Position numbers and translations under genes: made by a program. Source: an uncultured Saprospiraceae bacterium (GTDB taxonomy: Bacteria > Bacteroidota > Bacteroidia > Chitinophagales > Saprospiraceae). Taken from it: a DNA stretch of 64,000 bases. The notes beneath the pieces were generated by a model. That model searched no databases. It was given only the letters and a program-made list of their open reading frames with translations, and was not told the origin of the DNA. The DNA lies in assembly GCA_937951615.1 (NCBI GenBank), contig CALFBH010000035.1:1-64000 (forward strand), in the 5' to 3' direction. This document shows positions 18,579-28,083 of the stretch, piece by piece (positions within the stretch are counted from its first letter, which is position 1; each line of letters begins with the position of its first letter).

Positions 18579-19793
18579 CTAATTGAGCGACCAATATCCA
18601 CATTTCAAATAAGCCCCTTCCTCAAAACCAATTGGATGATCGACATCATGAGCAGTTTGTTCCAACAAACGAAAAGAACGCCTGCTGTTGCGAAGATGAT
18701 GTTCCATCAGTTCAAAAAAAGAAGCTGCAGAAACTCGGGAAGAACAGGAAGCCAACACTAGAATACCGCCTTTGGCGACCAGTTGCGCTCCTAGGTTAGC
18801 CAGACGTCCATAACTGTGTTCTGCTTTAGCGACTTCACTGGCACGTTTGGCAAAGGAAGGAGGATCAATCACCACGATATCAAATTGCTTTTTGGCTTTA
18901 ATCAAAGCTTGCAAACCCTCAAAGGCATCCACAGCCATGAGCTGATGTTTGCCCGTATGTGGATTGAGTGAAGCATTATGACGCGCCATGTCAAGTGCCT
19001 GTGCGCTGATGTCGAGACTGCTTACATCAGTTGCACCACCTGAAAGAGCATGTACAGAAAAGCCACCAGCATAAGAAAAGACATCCAAAACTGTTTTGCC
19101 CTTTGCCAGCTCGCCAACTTTTTTTCTGTTGTGTCGATGATCCAGAAAATAACCCGTCTTGTGTCCGCGAATAACATTCGCTGCAAATCGAAGTCCATGC
19201 TCCCGAAAAATCACCACTTCATCATCCAATGTGCCGTGTATCACCTGCCCGTCATGTAGCCCGTGCAACTCGCCTTTGTTTTGTAGCAGTCTGCTCAGTC
19301 GAAGTACCAGTACTTTAGCTCCGCTAACAGATAATAAATGCGGAAAAATAGCCGACAAATAAGGCAGCCAGATATGTGAATACAATTTTACAACCACCAC
19401 TTCATTATACACATCAGCAATAAAACCGGGAAAACCATCATTCTCACCATAAATCAGTCGATAACTATTCGTATCAGTTTCCAATAAAGGACGTCTAAGC
19501 AAGTGAGCAGCAGTAATTTTTTCTTTGAACCAGTCGCTATCAATCGTGGCAGTCGTTTTATGTTGGAGTAGTTTAATGCGAATAGGTGAGTACGGGTCAA
19601 AAAAACCGCAAGCGAGAAATTTGTTTTTTTTATGGTCGTAAATGATGGCCAAATCACCAGCAGCTCCTTCCGTACTTTGCTTAGTTATACTGCCTTCAAA
19701 AATCCAGGGATGTTGTTTTCTGACCATGCGTTCAGCAACAGGCTTTAGCTTGATGGCAATACGAGAAGTCGTAATTTGTGGTAGGCTAATCAT
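18579..19793 (-). CDS. RlmI-like 23S rRNA cytosine-C5 methyltransferase
   Basis: A 404-residue SAM-dependent methyltransferase of the RlmI/RlmK class. The N-terminal PUA domain (about 10-85; RKQHPWIFEGSI) contacts RNA, and the EEHEA-like middle segment precedes a Rossmann domain with motif I DVFSYAGGFSVHAL (near 240) and the catalytic-region motif VIDPPSFAKR (near 303). A cysteine follows in LASCSSR (near 342), as expected for a C5-methylcytosine enzyme. RlmI in E. coli methylates 23S rRNA C1962; the same target here is inference. Length is normal. Confidence 0.85.
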   Translation of the reverse strand: MISLPQITTSRIAIKLKPVAERMVRKQHPWIFEGSITKQSTEGAAGDLAIIYDHKKNKFLACGFFDPYSPIRIKLLQHKTTATIDSDWFKEKITAAHLLRRPLLETDTNSYRLIYGENDGFPGFIADVYNEVVVVKLYSHIWLPYLSAIFPHLLSVSGAKVLVLRLSRLLQNKGELHGLHDGQVIHGTLDDEVVIFREHGLRFAANVIRGHKTGYFLDHRHNRKKVGELAKGKTVLDVFSYAGGFSVHALSGGATDVSSLDISAQALDMARHNASLNPHTGKHQLMAVDAFEGLQALIKAKKQFDIVVIDPPSFAKRASEVAKAEHSYGRLANLGAQLVAKGGILVLASCSSRVSAASFFELMEHHLRNSRRSFRLLEQTAHDVDHPIGFEEGAYLKCGYWSLN

Positions 19794-19856
19794 TTATGTG
19801 TTTTGTATTTTCATGACCACAATTATACGGATTTTAAGTTGAAATATACAGGAAAA

Positions 19857-19990
19857 TTCTCTCGCCAAGTCGCAAAGACACAAAGAGGAAAACAAACTTT
19901 GCGCCTTTGCGTCTTTGCGAGAAAAATAGCTAAAAAACAAACTTTGCGCCTTTGCGTCTTTGCGAGAAAAATAGCTAAAAAACAAACTTA
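19857..19990. repeat. 45-base tandem duplication with inverted half, CTCGCAAAGACGCAAAG family
   Basis: An exact 45-base unit is repeated at 19891-19935 and 19936-19980, with a partial third start. Each unit contains the motif TTTGCGTCTTTGCGAG, whose imperfect reverse complement lies just upstream (19859-19885), allowing a hairpin. The same motif occurs at 56846-56870. The gap 19794-20132 holds nothing else except the promoter at 20063-20090. Confidence 0.8.
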
Positions 19991-20062
19991 TCCTCTAGCG
20001 ATTGAATTTTTACATTGAAATTCAAACCAATATTAAAAATGAATCTGTGTTCGGGATATAAC

Positions 20063-20090
20063 TTGCTTTAATATGGAATTGCTATTTTTG
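20063..20090 (+). promoter_or_regulatory. Predicted promoter of the SprB-repeat adhesin gene
   Basis: TTG at 20063-20065 and TATTTTTG at 20083-20090, spaced by 17 bases, fit the Bacteroidota TTTG/TAnnTTTG pattern. Transcription would begin about 35 bases before the ATG at 20133. Confidence 0.5.
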
Positions 20091-20132
20091 TGGCAAATTA
20101 GATAACAAACCTTAATTCATTTGCAGCGATTT

Positions 20133-23100
20133 ATGAAATTATTATACCGCGTTTATCTGCTAGTGCCTGTTTTTTTCTGCCTTTGGGCAAATAATATACA
20201 GGCAGCCGACAACTTGCCCCCTTGTGACAATAGCATGGTTATGTCAAATGATCCCTTAGTGATTTGTAGCGATGGCATTGCCAATAATGTCAATCCAATG
20301 AATAATATTGCTGGAGTAGTCGGTACGGATTACACCTATGTGGTGACCGATGCTTTGGGCATTATTGTTTTATGGGACATCAATGCCAGCTTTTATGATA
20401 TGGATGCTTTGCCACCTGGTATATACCAAATTTACGGTGTGTCTTATCAGGGAAGTATTTCATTTATGATTGGAATGACCTTGGGCGATATTGTTTTTGA
20501 TAATTGTTTTAAAATTTCTATAGATTTTATCGAAGTAGAAGTAGTAGGAATGCCGACACCAGCTGACGCAGGAGAAGATATAGTGTTGTGTGGAGGAACT
20601 GAAACAAATTTGAATGCAAATGTACCAACTATAGGAACAGGAATCTGGACTCAAATTGGAGGTCCGAATATGGCAATTATTGATTCAAGTACATCGCCTA
20701 ATACGATGGTTGATGACCTGATACCTGGCACTTATGTTTTTGCCTGGACAATTAGTGCAGGGGGAGTTTGTCCGGGAGATGTCTCAACTGTTAATGTGAC
20801 AGTAGCTAATGCACCATCAGCAGCAGATGCAGGCGAGGACCAAATACTTTGTGCAGTAGATTCGATTTCTATGATGGGGAATTTACCAGGATTGGGCGAA
20901 ACAGGTTTGTGGACACAAATAGGCGGAAGTCCAGCAAATATTATCAACCCCAATGCAAGTAATACACCAGTCACCAGTCTGACTACAGGAACGTATGCTT
21001 TTGAATGGCAAATTTCTGATGCTATTTGTGTGGATACACTGGCTGCCCGCGATACCATATCGCTGACAATATGGAGTATGCCGACAATGGCTGATGCTGG
21101 TTCAGATATAAATGTATGTGAAAATGAACCCGTAGAAATGGGCGCGAATAATCCCAACCTCGGAGAGACCGGAATGTGGGCTGAACTCAGTGGACCAGGG
21201 GCAGTTTTGGGAAGCATGACCAACCCTTCAACGACAGTTACTTTCCCAACAGCCGGAATCTATGAATTGGAATGGACATTGTCTAATCCAGCTTGTGAAA
21301 GCAGAGACACCATACAGATTAATGTGTCAGCCAATCCAACACTTACGGTTTTATCCCTCAATCCACCTTCAATGATAGGTGGAAATGACGGAGAAGCAGT
21401 GATTTGTATCAATGAAGGTACAGCACCTTATATAGTATTGAGTAATCCGATGGTCGGAACTTATACCGGTTCAACATCAGCAAATTGCGACAGCACCTTG
21501 ATTATCTCTGACTTGCCTGCTGGAATGTTTGATATGCTGGTTACTGATGCCAATGGATGTACAGCTATGACAAGTGTAAATATTGAAGATCCAACATGTA
21601 CTTTTGACATAAATAATATTACGGCTACGCTGGAAACCTGTTTTGAAAATAACGATGGAAGTATTCAGGTAGAAGTGGTGAATGGGACGCCTCCATACGC
21701 CTACGATATAGGAGCAGGCAGTTTCTCCTCAGCCAATTCAATAGAAACTTTTTCACCACTTCCTGCGGGAATGTATGGCGTCACAGTGGTGGACGCTTCT
21801 CTTTGTGTGGCAACGGGCAATATAACTATTAGCGAACCTGATTCGCTTTTTATACTTACTGGTTTTACAGATGAATCTGCGCCGGGTGCTTCTGATGGCA
21901 CGATTGATATTTGCGTGGAAGGCGGAACACCAGTCTATAATGTTTCCATTTCTCCAGTATTTCCAATAGTCACAATACCAGGAATGTGTGGTGGAAATTA
22001 CCTGGTCAATAATTTGCCACCAGGCACTTATACGATAGGTGTTGAGGATGCGAATGGCTGCATGAGCAGTCAGATTGTTATTATTTCACCGGCATCATGT
22101 ATGCTGGCAATTGACTCTGTTGTCGTAGATATGATGGTCACCTGTCATGGTGGGACAAATGGACAATTATCTATTTTTGCCTCTGGTGATAATGATTTTC
22201 AATACTCCGTAGATGGCGGAGTGACCTTTAGTACGCCAAGTAGCATTCCTGTTACTTCTTATAATAATTTATCAGCTGGGGATTATAATATTCTGGTTAT
22301 GGATAATTTCGGCTGTACAGAAATTTATGCCAATAATCCAGTAAGTATTACGCAGCCACTGGACTTTTTTCCATCTGCACAGCCGACTGATGCAACGACA
22401 CCCGGCGGAAGCGATGGTTTTATTGATTTGTGTGTCAATGGCGCGACTCCACCTTATACAGCAACATATAATTCTACGACTGGTACAATGGGAGCATTTG
22501 GTGGTTCTGTCGGCATTTGTGCAGGCAATTTTGTTGCGAATGGATTGCCCGCAGGGACTTACGATATTTATATCACAGATGATGCAGGCTGCATGGATAC
22601 CTTGTTTAATATTATTGTCAATGACTTAGATTGTTCTAGTTTTAATATTGATAATGTCATCGTAAATGATGTGTCTTGTAATGGTGGAAGTACTGGAAGC
22701 ATTACGGTACAGACCTCTGGCGGTTTTGCGCCATTTACTTTTATCTTGGATGATGGTGTCCTGCCTGATAGTATCATGATGCAAAATACCGAAACTTACA
22801 CCTTTACAGGCTTGGAGGCAGGTAGTTATTCAGTGAGTGCCATTCATTCGGATGCCTGCGCAGATACTTATAATATGAATCCGATTGTCATCAATGAGCC
22901 GTCGGTTTTAGATGCTGGGATTGCTACAGAAAATCCAAGTGCTATTGGATCTACTGATGGACAAATATGCATCACACCAAGTGGCGGAACTGCACCTTAT
23001 GCGGTGACGGCAAGTTGCGGAACAACCATTACTGGTGCAGGTACTTGTGGCGGTAATTTTTATATTGATAATTTAGGAGCAGGCAGTTGTAATATTCAAG

Positions 23101-24155
23101 TGACCGATGCCAATAACTGCCTTTACACCATTACCGTCAATCTGGCTGATCCTTCTTGTGCTAGTTTTTCTATTGTAGATGTAGAACAAACCAATGTAAC
23201 TTGTAAAGGAGCTGATGATGCTACCATCACGATTATAGTGAATGGTGGTTCTGGACCTTACGAATATTCAATTGATGGAGGTAGCACGACAGCGACAGAT
23301 AATAACAGTATGTTCACTTTTGCAGGAGTCGGCGCAGGTAATTATGATATTCAAATCACAGATGGACAAGGTTGTGTAGTAGACTATTCCAATCTTATAA
23401 TGATTACTGAACCTTCTCTACTTATGGTCAGCGCACAGGCTGATTCTACTTGTATCAATGCCACACAGGGCGGAATAGACCTCAGCGTAACAGGCGCGAC
23501 GCCGCCTTATATGTATTTCTGGTCTACAGGAAGTACCATGGAAGATATTGACCAATTGGGCGTCGGAACTTATGATGTCACGGTGACGGATTCTGGTTCT
23601 TGTGTAGAAGTGTTGACAATTCCTGTCCCATCTTATGAGCCTGTAATTGTCGATGCTGGCATAGATGTATCCATTACGTCAGATGAAACGACACAACTCA
23701 ATGGCACAGTCATGACCAATCAAGATTACACCTTTACCTGGTCGCCAAATGCAGGCTTAAGTGATGCTAATTCGCTGACGCCGACTGCGCAGCCATCAGG
23801 CACAGTTACTTATGTGCTTACAGTCATTCCTGATGATGGTTGTGTTGTAACGGACGAAGTAGTGGTGACGGTAGAAACGATACGTCAATTAGTGGGCTTA
23901 CCTAATGCTTTTACCCCGAATGGAGATGCTGATAATGACGTCTTATTCCCCGAAGTACAGGGAGGAGCAACATTGCTTAGTTTTTATGTCTTCAATCGCT
24001 GGGGCGAACGCATCCACGATGACGAAAACTCAGGATGGGATGGCAGTTATAAAGGCGAGCCACAACCCGTCGGCACTTATGTTTATGTGTTGAAATATAT
24101 GAACAGTGAGGGTGGAGAAATTATAAACAGCGGAGATGTAACTTTACTGAGATGA
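20133..24155 (+). CDS. Large secreted SprB-repeat protein with T9SS type B sorting domain
   Basis: A cell-surface or secreted protein of about 1340 residues. The start is taken at ATG 20133, giving a clean signal peptide (MKLLYRVYLLVPVFFCLW, cleaved near NIQAA); a TTG at 20121 is an alternative. The first third carries PKD/Ig-like repeats (three units with ADAGEDxxLC...). The middle holds about six SprB-type repeats (CNGGSTGSITVQTSGG, CKGADDATITIIVNGGSGPY). The C-terminus has the gliding-motility-associated T9SS type B signal (LPNAFTPNGDADND near 1255, FYVFNRWGERI, GTYVYVLKY). Such domains direct export through the outer-membrane type IX system; the protein is probably an adhesin related in design to SprB. 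It ends before an inverted AATTACG array. Confidence 0.9.
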   Translation: MKLLYRVYLLVPVFFCLWANNIQAADNLPPCDNSMVMSNDPLVICSDGIANNVNPMNNIAGVVGTDYTYVVTDALGIIVLWDINASFYDMDALPPGIYQIYGVSYQGSISFMIGMTLGDIVFDNCFKISIDFIEVEVVGMPTPADAGEDIVLCGGTETNLNANVPTIGTGIWTQIGGPNMAIIDSSTSPNTMVDDLIPGTYVFAWTISAGGVCPGDVSTVNVTVANAPSAADAGEDQILCAVDSISMMGNLPGLGETGLWTQIGGSPANIINPNASNTPVTSLTTGTYAFEWQISDAICVDTLAARDTISLTIWSMPTMADAGSDINVCENEPVEMGANNPNLGETGMWAELSGPGAVLGSMTNPSTTVTFPTAGIYELEWTLSNPACESRDTIQINVSANPTLTVLSLNPPSMIGGNDGEAVICINEGTAPYIVLSNPMVGTYTGSTSANCDSTLIISDLPAGMFDMLVTDANGCTAMTSVNIEDPTCTFDINNITATLETCFENNDGSIQVEVVNGTPPYAYDIGAGSFSSANSIETFSPLPAGMYGVTVVDASLCVATGNITISEPDSLFILTGFTDESAPGASDGTIDICVEGGTPVYNVSISPVFPIVTIPGMCGGNYLVNNLPPGTYTIGVEDANGCMSSQIVIISPASCMLAIDSVVVDMMVTCHGGTNGQLSIFASGDNDFQYSVDGGVTFSTPSSIPVTSYNNLSAGDYNILVMDNFGCTEIYANNPVSITQPLDFFPSAQPTDATTPGGSDGFIDLCVNGATPPYTATYNSTTGTMGAFGGSVGICAGNFVANGLPAGTYDIYITDDAGCMDTLFNIIVNDLDCSSFNIDNVIVNDVSCNGGSTGSITVQTSGGFAPFTFILDDGVLPDSIMMQNTETYTFTGLEAGSYSVSAIHSDACADTYNMNPIVINEPSVLDAGIATENPSAIGSTDGQICITPSGGTAPYAVTASCGTTITGAGTCGGNFYIDNLGAGSCNIQVTDANNCLYTITVNLADPSCASFSIVDVEQTNVTCKGADDATITIIVNGGSGPYEYSIDGGSTTATDNNSMFTFAGVGAGNYDIQITDGQGCVVDYSNLIMITEPSLLMVSAQADSTCINATQGGIDLSVTGATPPYMYFWSTGSTMEDIDQLGVGTYDVTVTDSGSCVEVLTIPVPSYEPVIVDAGIDVSITSDETTQLNGTVMTNQDYTFTWSPNAGLSDANSLTPTAQPSGTVTYVLTVIPDDGCVVTDEVVVTVETIRQLVGLPNAFTPNGDADNDVLFPEVQGGATLLSFYVFNRWGERIHDDENSGWDGSYKGEPQPVGTYVYVLKYMNSEGGEIINSGDVTLLR

Positions 24156-24236
24156 TTAATTACGAATTACGAATCGTATAATTACGAATTGTTTGATTCG
24201 TAATTCAATTTATGTTCATTCGTAATTCGTAATTAA
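24156..24236. repeat. STRR-like inverted array, AATTACG family, between convergent genes
   Basis: The 19-base TTAATTACGAATTACGAAT (24156-24174) has its exact reverse complement at 24218-24236, and a second nested pair (AATTACGAAT / ATTCGTAATT) lies between. The position, between two convergent genes, is where a bidirectional terminator would be expected. Confidence 0.8.
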
Positions 24237-24261
24237 ACAATTCCGAAACAATTAATAATTA

Positions 24262-24963
24262 TCAAACTGGATTAGTCGCCCAAACGGTCACTTCAGGAAT
24301 AAACCCTCGGTCATCCATTTCCAGCACAGCTTTGATGGTATGTGCAATTTCTGCAGAGCGCAACTTACTAGCTTCTTCCGGTCTTTCGGTACGGTCGGCA
24401 CTATTAAAAGCCGTGGTGACTTCGCTTGGATTGACCAACATCACGCGGATGTTATGCTTACGCAATTCTGCTCGCCAGCATTCCGTCATACCGCGCAGTG
24501 CAAACTTAGACGCTGCATACACGGTGCCTCTTGCAAAACCTCGCACGGCTGCCGTAGAAGCAATATTGATAATATGTCCCTTGTCCTGCGTTTTAAAATG
24601 ATTGACCAATTCCTGCGTCAGTAAAGTCAAACCAAAAACATTGGTAGAAAAAACTTTTTCAAAATGCTCAATCGTGATGTCGCCCATAGCAGGGAAATCG
24701 CCAATGCCGGCATTATTGACCAGCACATCAATGCCTCCCAATGCCTCTACCACAGCCGCTGCTTTCGCCGGAATGTGTGCATAATCGCTGACATCAAAAG
24801 CAAGGGGAGTTGCTCCAATTTCTTCAGCAACCCGATTCAATTTGTCTATGTTTCTTCCCGTAATTACGACCTTTGCTCCAGCTTCTACCAGCAATTTTGC
24901 TGTTGCTTTTCCTATACCTGCACTTCCTCCAGTAACGAGTATCTTAGCGTTTTTTAAATTCAT
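24262..24963 (-). CDS. Short-chain dehydrogenase/reductase (SDR) family oxidoreductase
   Basis: A classical SDR of 233 residues with the NAD(P)-binding TGGSAGIGKAT motif (near residue 11), NNAG (near 87) and the catalytic Ser...Tyr-x3-Lys (IASTAAVRG; YAASKFAL near 149). The residue after the first strand (TGRNIDKL) has an Arg, which favours NADP(H). Substrate is unknown; the closest named types are 3-ketoacyl-(ACP) reductase-like SDRs. The gene reads into the AATTACG array shared with its convergent neighbour. Confidence 0.88.
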   Translation of the reverse strand: MNLKNAKILVTGGSAGIGKATAKLLVEAGAKVVITGRNIDKLNRVAEEIGATPLAFDVSDYAHIPAKAAAVVEALGGIDVLVNNAGIGDFPAMGDITIEHFEKVFSTNVFGLTLLTQELVNHFKTQDKGHIINIASTAAVRGFARGTVYAASKFALRGMTECWRAELRKHNIRVMLVNPSEVTTAFNSADRTERPEEASKLRSAEIAHTIKAVLEMDDRGFIPEVTVWATNPV

Positions 24964-25164
24964 TTATACTTGATTTTGATTGAAAACGACGAAATCTAAG
25001 GCTATTTGCTGCATTGAAGCAACAAAATGTAAGATTTTGTCGTATGTTAATATTGTTTTTAAATGTTTTTGCCTCATATTTGTGACATAAATGTAGGCTT
25101 TTGGTCTATATTTATGATATAAAAAGAAGTTTATCATTTATTTACTAACCAAATCTAATTTATT

Positions 25165-25560
25165 ATGTTTAAGGAATTTAAAGAATTTATCCTGACGGGT
25201 AATGTAATCGATTTTGCTATCGCCGTTATATTGGCAGGCGCAGTTGGACTTGTTGTGAACAGCTTTGTGCAAGACATCATCATGCCTATCGTAGGTCATT
25301 TTGCTGGCGGAATGGATTTCGCAGATTTGAAATACGTTCTTAGTCCAGGTGTTGGTACTGAAGGTAGTGAAGGATATGTTGCTGAAAATGCAGTGAGATG
25401 GGGTAAATGGTTGAACACCATTATTAGCCTGATCACTGTTGGTCTAGTTTTATTCTTCTTAGGAAAAGCTAAGCTCAGAGCTATGGGAGCTGCTCCGGAT
25501 CCTGATCCGACACCAGATCAAAATCTATTGACAGAAATTAGAGATGCTTTGAAGAAATAA
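25165..25560 (+). CDS. mscL: Large-conductance mechanosensitive channel MscL
   Basis: Inner-membrane pentameric channel that opens under hypo-osmotic stress. The 131 residues match the family throughout: N-terminal amphipathic helix (FKEFKEFILTGNVIDFAIAV), TM1 with the pore-lining glycine/alanine pattern (VILAGAVGLVVNSFVQDIIMP), a periplasmic loop, TM2 (WLNTIISLITVGLVLFFL) and a cytoplasmic C-terminal helix (LLTEIRDALKK). Single gene with its own terminator. Confidence 0.97.
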   Translation: MFKEFKEFILTGNVIDFAIAVILAGAVGLVVNSFVQDIIMPIVGHFAGGMDFADLKYVLSPGVGTEGSEGYVAENAVRWGKWLNTIISLITVGLVLFFLGKAKLRAMGAAPDPDPTPDQNLLTEIRDALKK

Positions 25561-25569
25561 GCATTTGCA

Positions 25570-25604
25570 GTGATTGGTAATTAGTTGATTGGTAATTGAT
25601 GTAA
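25570..25604. repeat. STRR-like units, CCAATCA family (reverse orientation)
   Basis: TGATTGGTAATTAGTTGATTGGTAATTGATG-type units lie directly after the mscL stop codon; they are the reverse complement of the ACCAATCA units seen before several start codons. Confidence 0.5.
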
Positions 25605-25683
25605 CACGGTGCTAGACATTAGCACTTCCATCGCCTTTTTTGTACAATCAATTAATTTGCATCTAAATCACTAATGATAAAAA

Positions 25684-25716
25684 AGTCACTTCATATTCTG
25701 GAGTGGCTTTTTTTTA
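25684..25716 (+). terminator. Intrinsic terminator after mscL
   Basis: GTCACTTCA-TATTCT-GGAGTGGC stem (with G-T pairs) followed by eight T residues. Confidence 0.65.
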
Positions 25717-25772
25717 TATGCTATAAATGATTAAATTTACATGACTATCGACCATCGACATAAACTAAGTCT

Positions 25773-27272
25773 ATGAAATACCTGACAAACAATCTAATCT
25801 CCCCGAATCGCCTAGTATCAACAATTCTTGCAGTATGGCTTATCGCAATACTATATGTTCCCTTATCGGCTCAAAGTAGTGATGCAGCTATGCTGACTGG
25901 CGCGATGCTGGGAGAAACACCCATAGAAGAAGACTTGCAAGAACTTTGCGATGAAATCGGGGGACGAGTCACCGGGTCAAAAGCCAATGAAGAAGCCGTA
26001 GAATGGGCTTTGAAGAAATTTAGAGATGCAGGTCTGAAAGCAGAAAAAATGCCTTTTCAAATGCCTTCTTTATGGTTGGAAAAATCCACGACGGCTGAAA
26101 TTTCAGGCGGTGCAGCATTTACGCCTCAACTGGTTTCTAAGTTCTACTCGCCACCCGCTACGCATACTGGTGTATTGCTAGATGCCGGCATGGGAACAGA
26201 AGAAGACTTTGCCCGACTAGGGGCATCTGCTAAAGGCGCGTTTGTATTGGTGGAAACCGATATTTGCTTTGACATTGGGGGGCTATTTGCAGAATATACC
26301 GCAGCGTCCAAGGCGGAAGACCTGGCAAGGGCAGCAGGTGTACAGGGGATTGTTTTTATGTCCTCACGTCCCAATAAATTGCTGTATAGTTTTGTCTCTA
26401 AAAAGGTATTTGACAATAAAATTCCCCAACTCGTCATGACAAGAGAAGATGCCAAACGCTGCCTGCGCAACCTGCGCGACAACAAAAAACTGAACATCAA
26501 AGTAAAAATAGATGCACAGACCGGAGGAGCTTACACCGCTTATAATGTCATTGCAGAAATAAAAGGTAAGGAAAAAGCCAATGAAGTCGTCATCATCGGT
26601 GCGCATTTGGATTCCTGGGCATTGGGTACAGGAGCAAATGATAATGGCTGTAATGTAAGTATGATGATTGATATTGCCCGACAAATGAAACGCCTGAAAA
26701 TTCAGCCTAAGCGGACGATTCGTTTTGCCTTGTGGAATGGAGAAGAGCAGGGCTATTTTGGTTCTTGGGCCTATACCGAAAAACAAAATAAAAAACTGGA
26801 CAGACACATCATGGCAATGTCGGTGGATATAGGTAGTGGCGCAGTATTTGGTTTTTTCACCAATGGCAGACAGGAATTGATGCCGGTTTTGGACAAAGCT
26901 TTAAAGCCTGTACAGATTTTCGGACCTTATAAACATGTCGATGCTGCCATCGTTGGAACGGACAATTTTGATTTCATGATGGAAGGCGTCCCCAATCTAG
27001 TAGCTAATCATCTTTCCACCAATTATGGCACAACGTATCATTCAGCTTCTGATACTTATGATAAAGTAGATTTAAAATCGCTCAAAATCAATTCTGCCAT
27101 CATCGCCGCCGTCACACTAGGTTTTGCCAACCTCGAAGAAAGTGAAGTAACCTGGAAACGGCACAGCCATGAACAAATAGAAGAATTATTAGAAGCCCAA
27201 AATCTGGAATTTTCTATGCGTATGTTTAATGTGTGGAAGGACTGGAAGGAAGGACGTCGGGGGAGGCAGTAG
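25773..27272 (+). CDS. M28 family zinc peptidase with PA-like insert
   Basis: A secreted metallopeptidase of 499 residues. A signal peptide occupies about residues 1-33 (hydrophobic LVSTILAVWLIAILYVPLSAQ). A protease-associated (PA) region covers about 125-230, and the M28 catalytic domain about 250-460 shows the zinc-binding and catalytic motifs GAHLDSW (near 281), NDNGCN (near 293), NGEEQG (near 326), VGTDNFDF (near 394) and TTYHSASDTYD (near 421). These enzymes are co-catalytic two-zinc aminopeptidases or carboxypeptidases; the specificity is not evident. The start at 25773 is supported by the signal peptide. Confidence 0.9.
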   Translation: MKYLTNNLISPNRLVSTILAVWLIAILYVPLSAQSSDAAMLTGAMLGETPIEEDLQELCDEIGGRVTGSKANEEAVEWALKKFRDAGLKAEKMPFQMPSLWLEKSTTAEISGGAAFTPQLVSKFYSPPATHTGVLLDAGMGTEEDFARLGASAKGAFVLVETDICFDIGGLFAEYTAASKAEDLARAAGVQGIVFMSSRPNKLLYSFVSKKVFDNKIPQLVMTREDAKRCLRNLRDNKKLNIKVKIDAQTGGAYTAYNVIAEIKGKEKANEVVIIGAHLDSWALGTGANDNGCNVSMMIDIARQMKRLKIQPKRTIRFALWNGEEQGYFGSWAYTEKQNKKLDRHIMAMSVDIGSGAVFGFFTNGRQELMPVLDKALKPVQIFGPYKHVDAAIVGTDNFDFMMEGVPNLVANHLSTNYGTTYHSASDTYDKVDLKSLKINSAIIAAVTLGFANLEESEVTWKRHSHEQIEELLEAQNLEFSMRMFNVWKDWKEGRRGRQ

Positions 27273-27534
27273 TTGAGTTGGGATATTAGTGTAATTGTTC
27301 AACTGTTTTGCAAGCCTAGATTTTTGATAAAAAATATTTAAAAATACTTTAGGACTGATAAACCGAGTGTGGCGATGGCCCGTCAAAAAAGTGTTTGACG
27401 GAGGAGTTTTTTTTGACAAGATTTTTTTGCTTCGTTTTTTTATCGAATGAAAAAAATGAAGAGCAGCCAATTCAAAACCCCCAGAGATTAAACTTGCTAT
27501 CCTTTTCAAAAAAGCAAACACGAAAATAAAAGAC

Positions 27535-28020
27535 ATGAAGAAAGTAGCACTATATTGTTTTTTGTGTTTGGGATTTGCAAGTTCATGTCATATTTACAGC
27601 CTTGCAAGCTATTCGGCTCATTATAATAATAACCGAGATGTTTTTGAAGAAGCTAAAAATTATTTTAAAAGTGAGTACGATGAATTGCGAGCATCTAGGT
27701 GCGTGAATCCCAAAAAAAGTTATCCGCTGTATATTAGCTGGAGTCGTGTTGTGGAAGAAAATTGTTATCCATCACAGCAAGATTTTTTACAGAATTTATT
27801 GTCATTACGGGTATTTAAGTCTGCGATATTACCAGCAAAAAATCAGTTTGAGTTTATACTGGATTACATGCCTTCTAAACATCTTTTCTCTGATAGAATT
27901 ACTATTTACCTGATTTATATGGAAGAAGAAAAATTGTCTTTTCGTTACCAACACATGCAAGGAAGGAAAAAGAAATTAGATGAATACTGGTGGCTTGTAG
28001 AAGATAAGGTGGCTGATTGA
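27535..28020 (+). CDS. Hypothetical lipoprotein
   Basis: A 161-residue protein with a lipoprotein signal: hydrophobic stretch then GFASSC at residues 14-19, so the mature protein would start at Cys19 and be membrane-anchored. The rest is polar with many aromatic residues and no recognisable domain. It contains a short adjacent cysteine pattern (SRCVNP near 61, ENCYPS near 80). The upstream 260-base gap shows T-rich runs but no clear promoter. Function unknown. Confidence 0.6.
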   Translation: MKKVALYCFLCLGFASSCHIYSLASYSAHYNNNRDVFEEAKNYFKSEYDELRASRCVNPKKSYPLYISWSRVVEENCYPSQQDFLQNLLSLRVFKSAILPAKNQFEFILDYMPSKHLFSDRITIYLIYMEEEKLSFRYQHMQGRKKKLDEYWWLVEDKVAD

Positions 28021-28046
28021 TTCATTGCCCTATTGTTTGTTGTTTT

Positions 28047-28083
28047 GCGACCAATCACCAATCACTTAATCAACCAGTTACCA
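28047..28083. repeat. STRR-like array, CCAATCA family, between convergent genes
   Basis: ACCAATCACCAATCACTTAA and ATCAACCAGTTACC units between the ends of two convergent genes. Confidence 0.6.

Noticed and set aside
19857-19990. CGCAAAG repeat as a CRISPR or a gene
   Set aside because: A tandem exact 45-base duplication with a hairpin, without spacers of uniform length; the frames through it are repeat translation.
20121-20132. TTG start for the SprB-repeat protein
   Set aside because: The ATG at 20133 gives a standard signal peptide directly and needs no additional residues.
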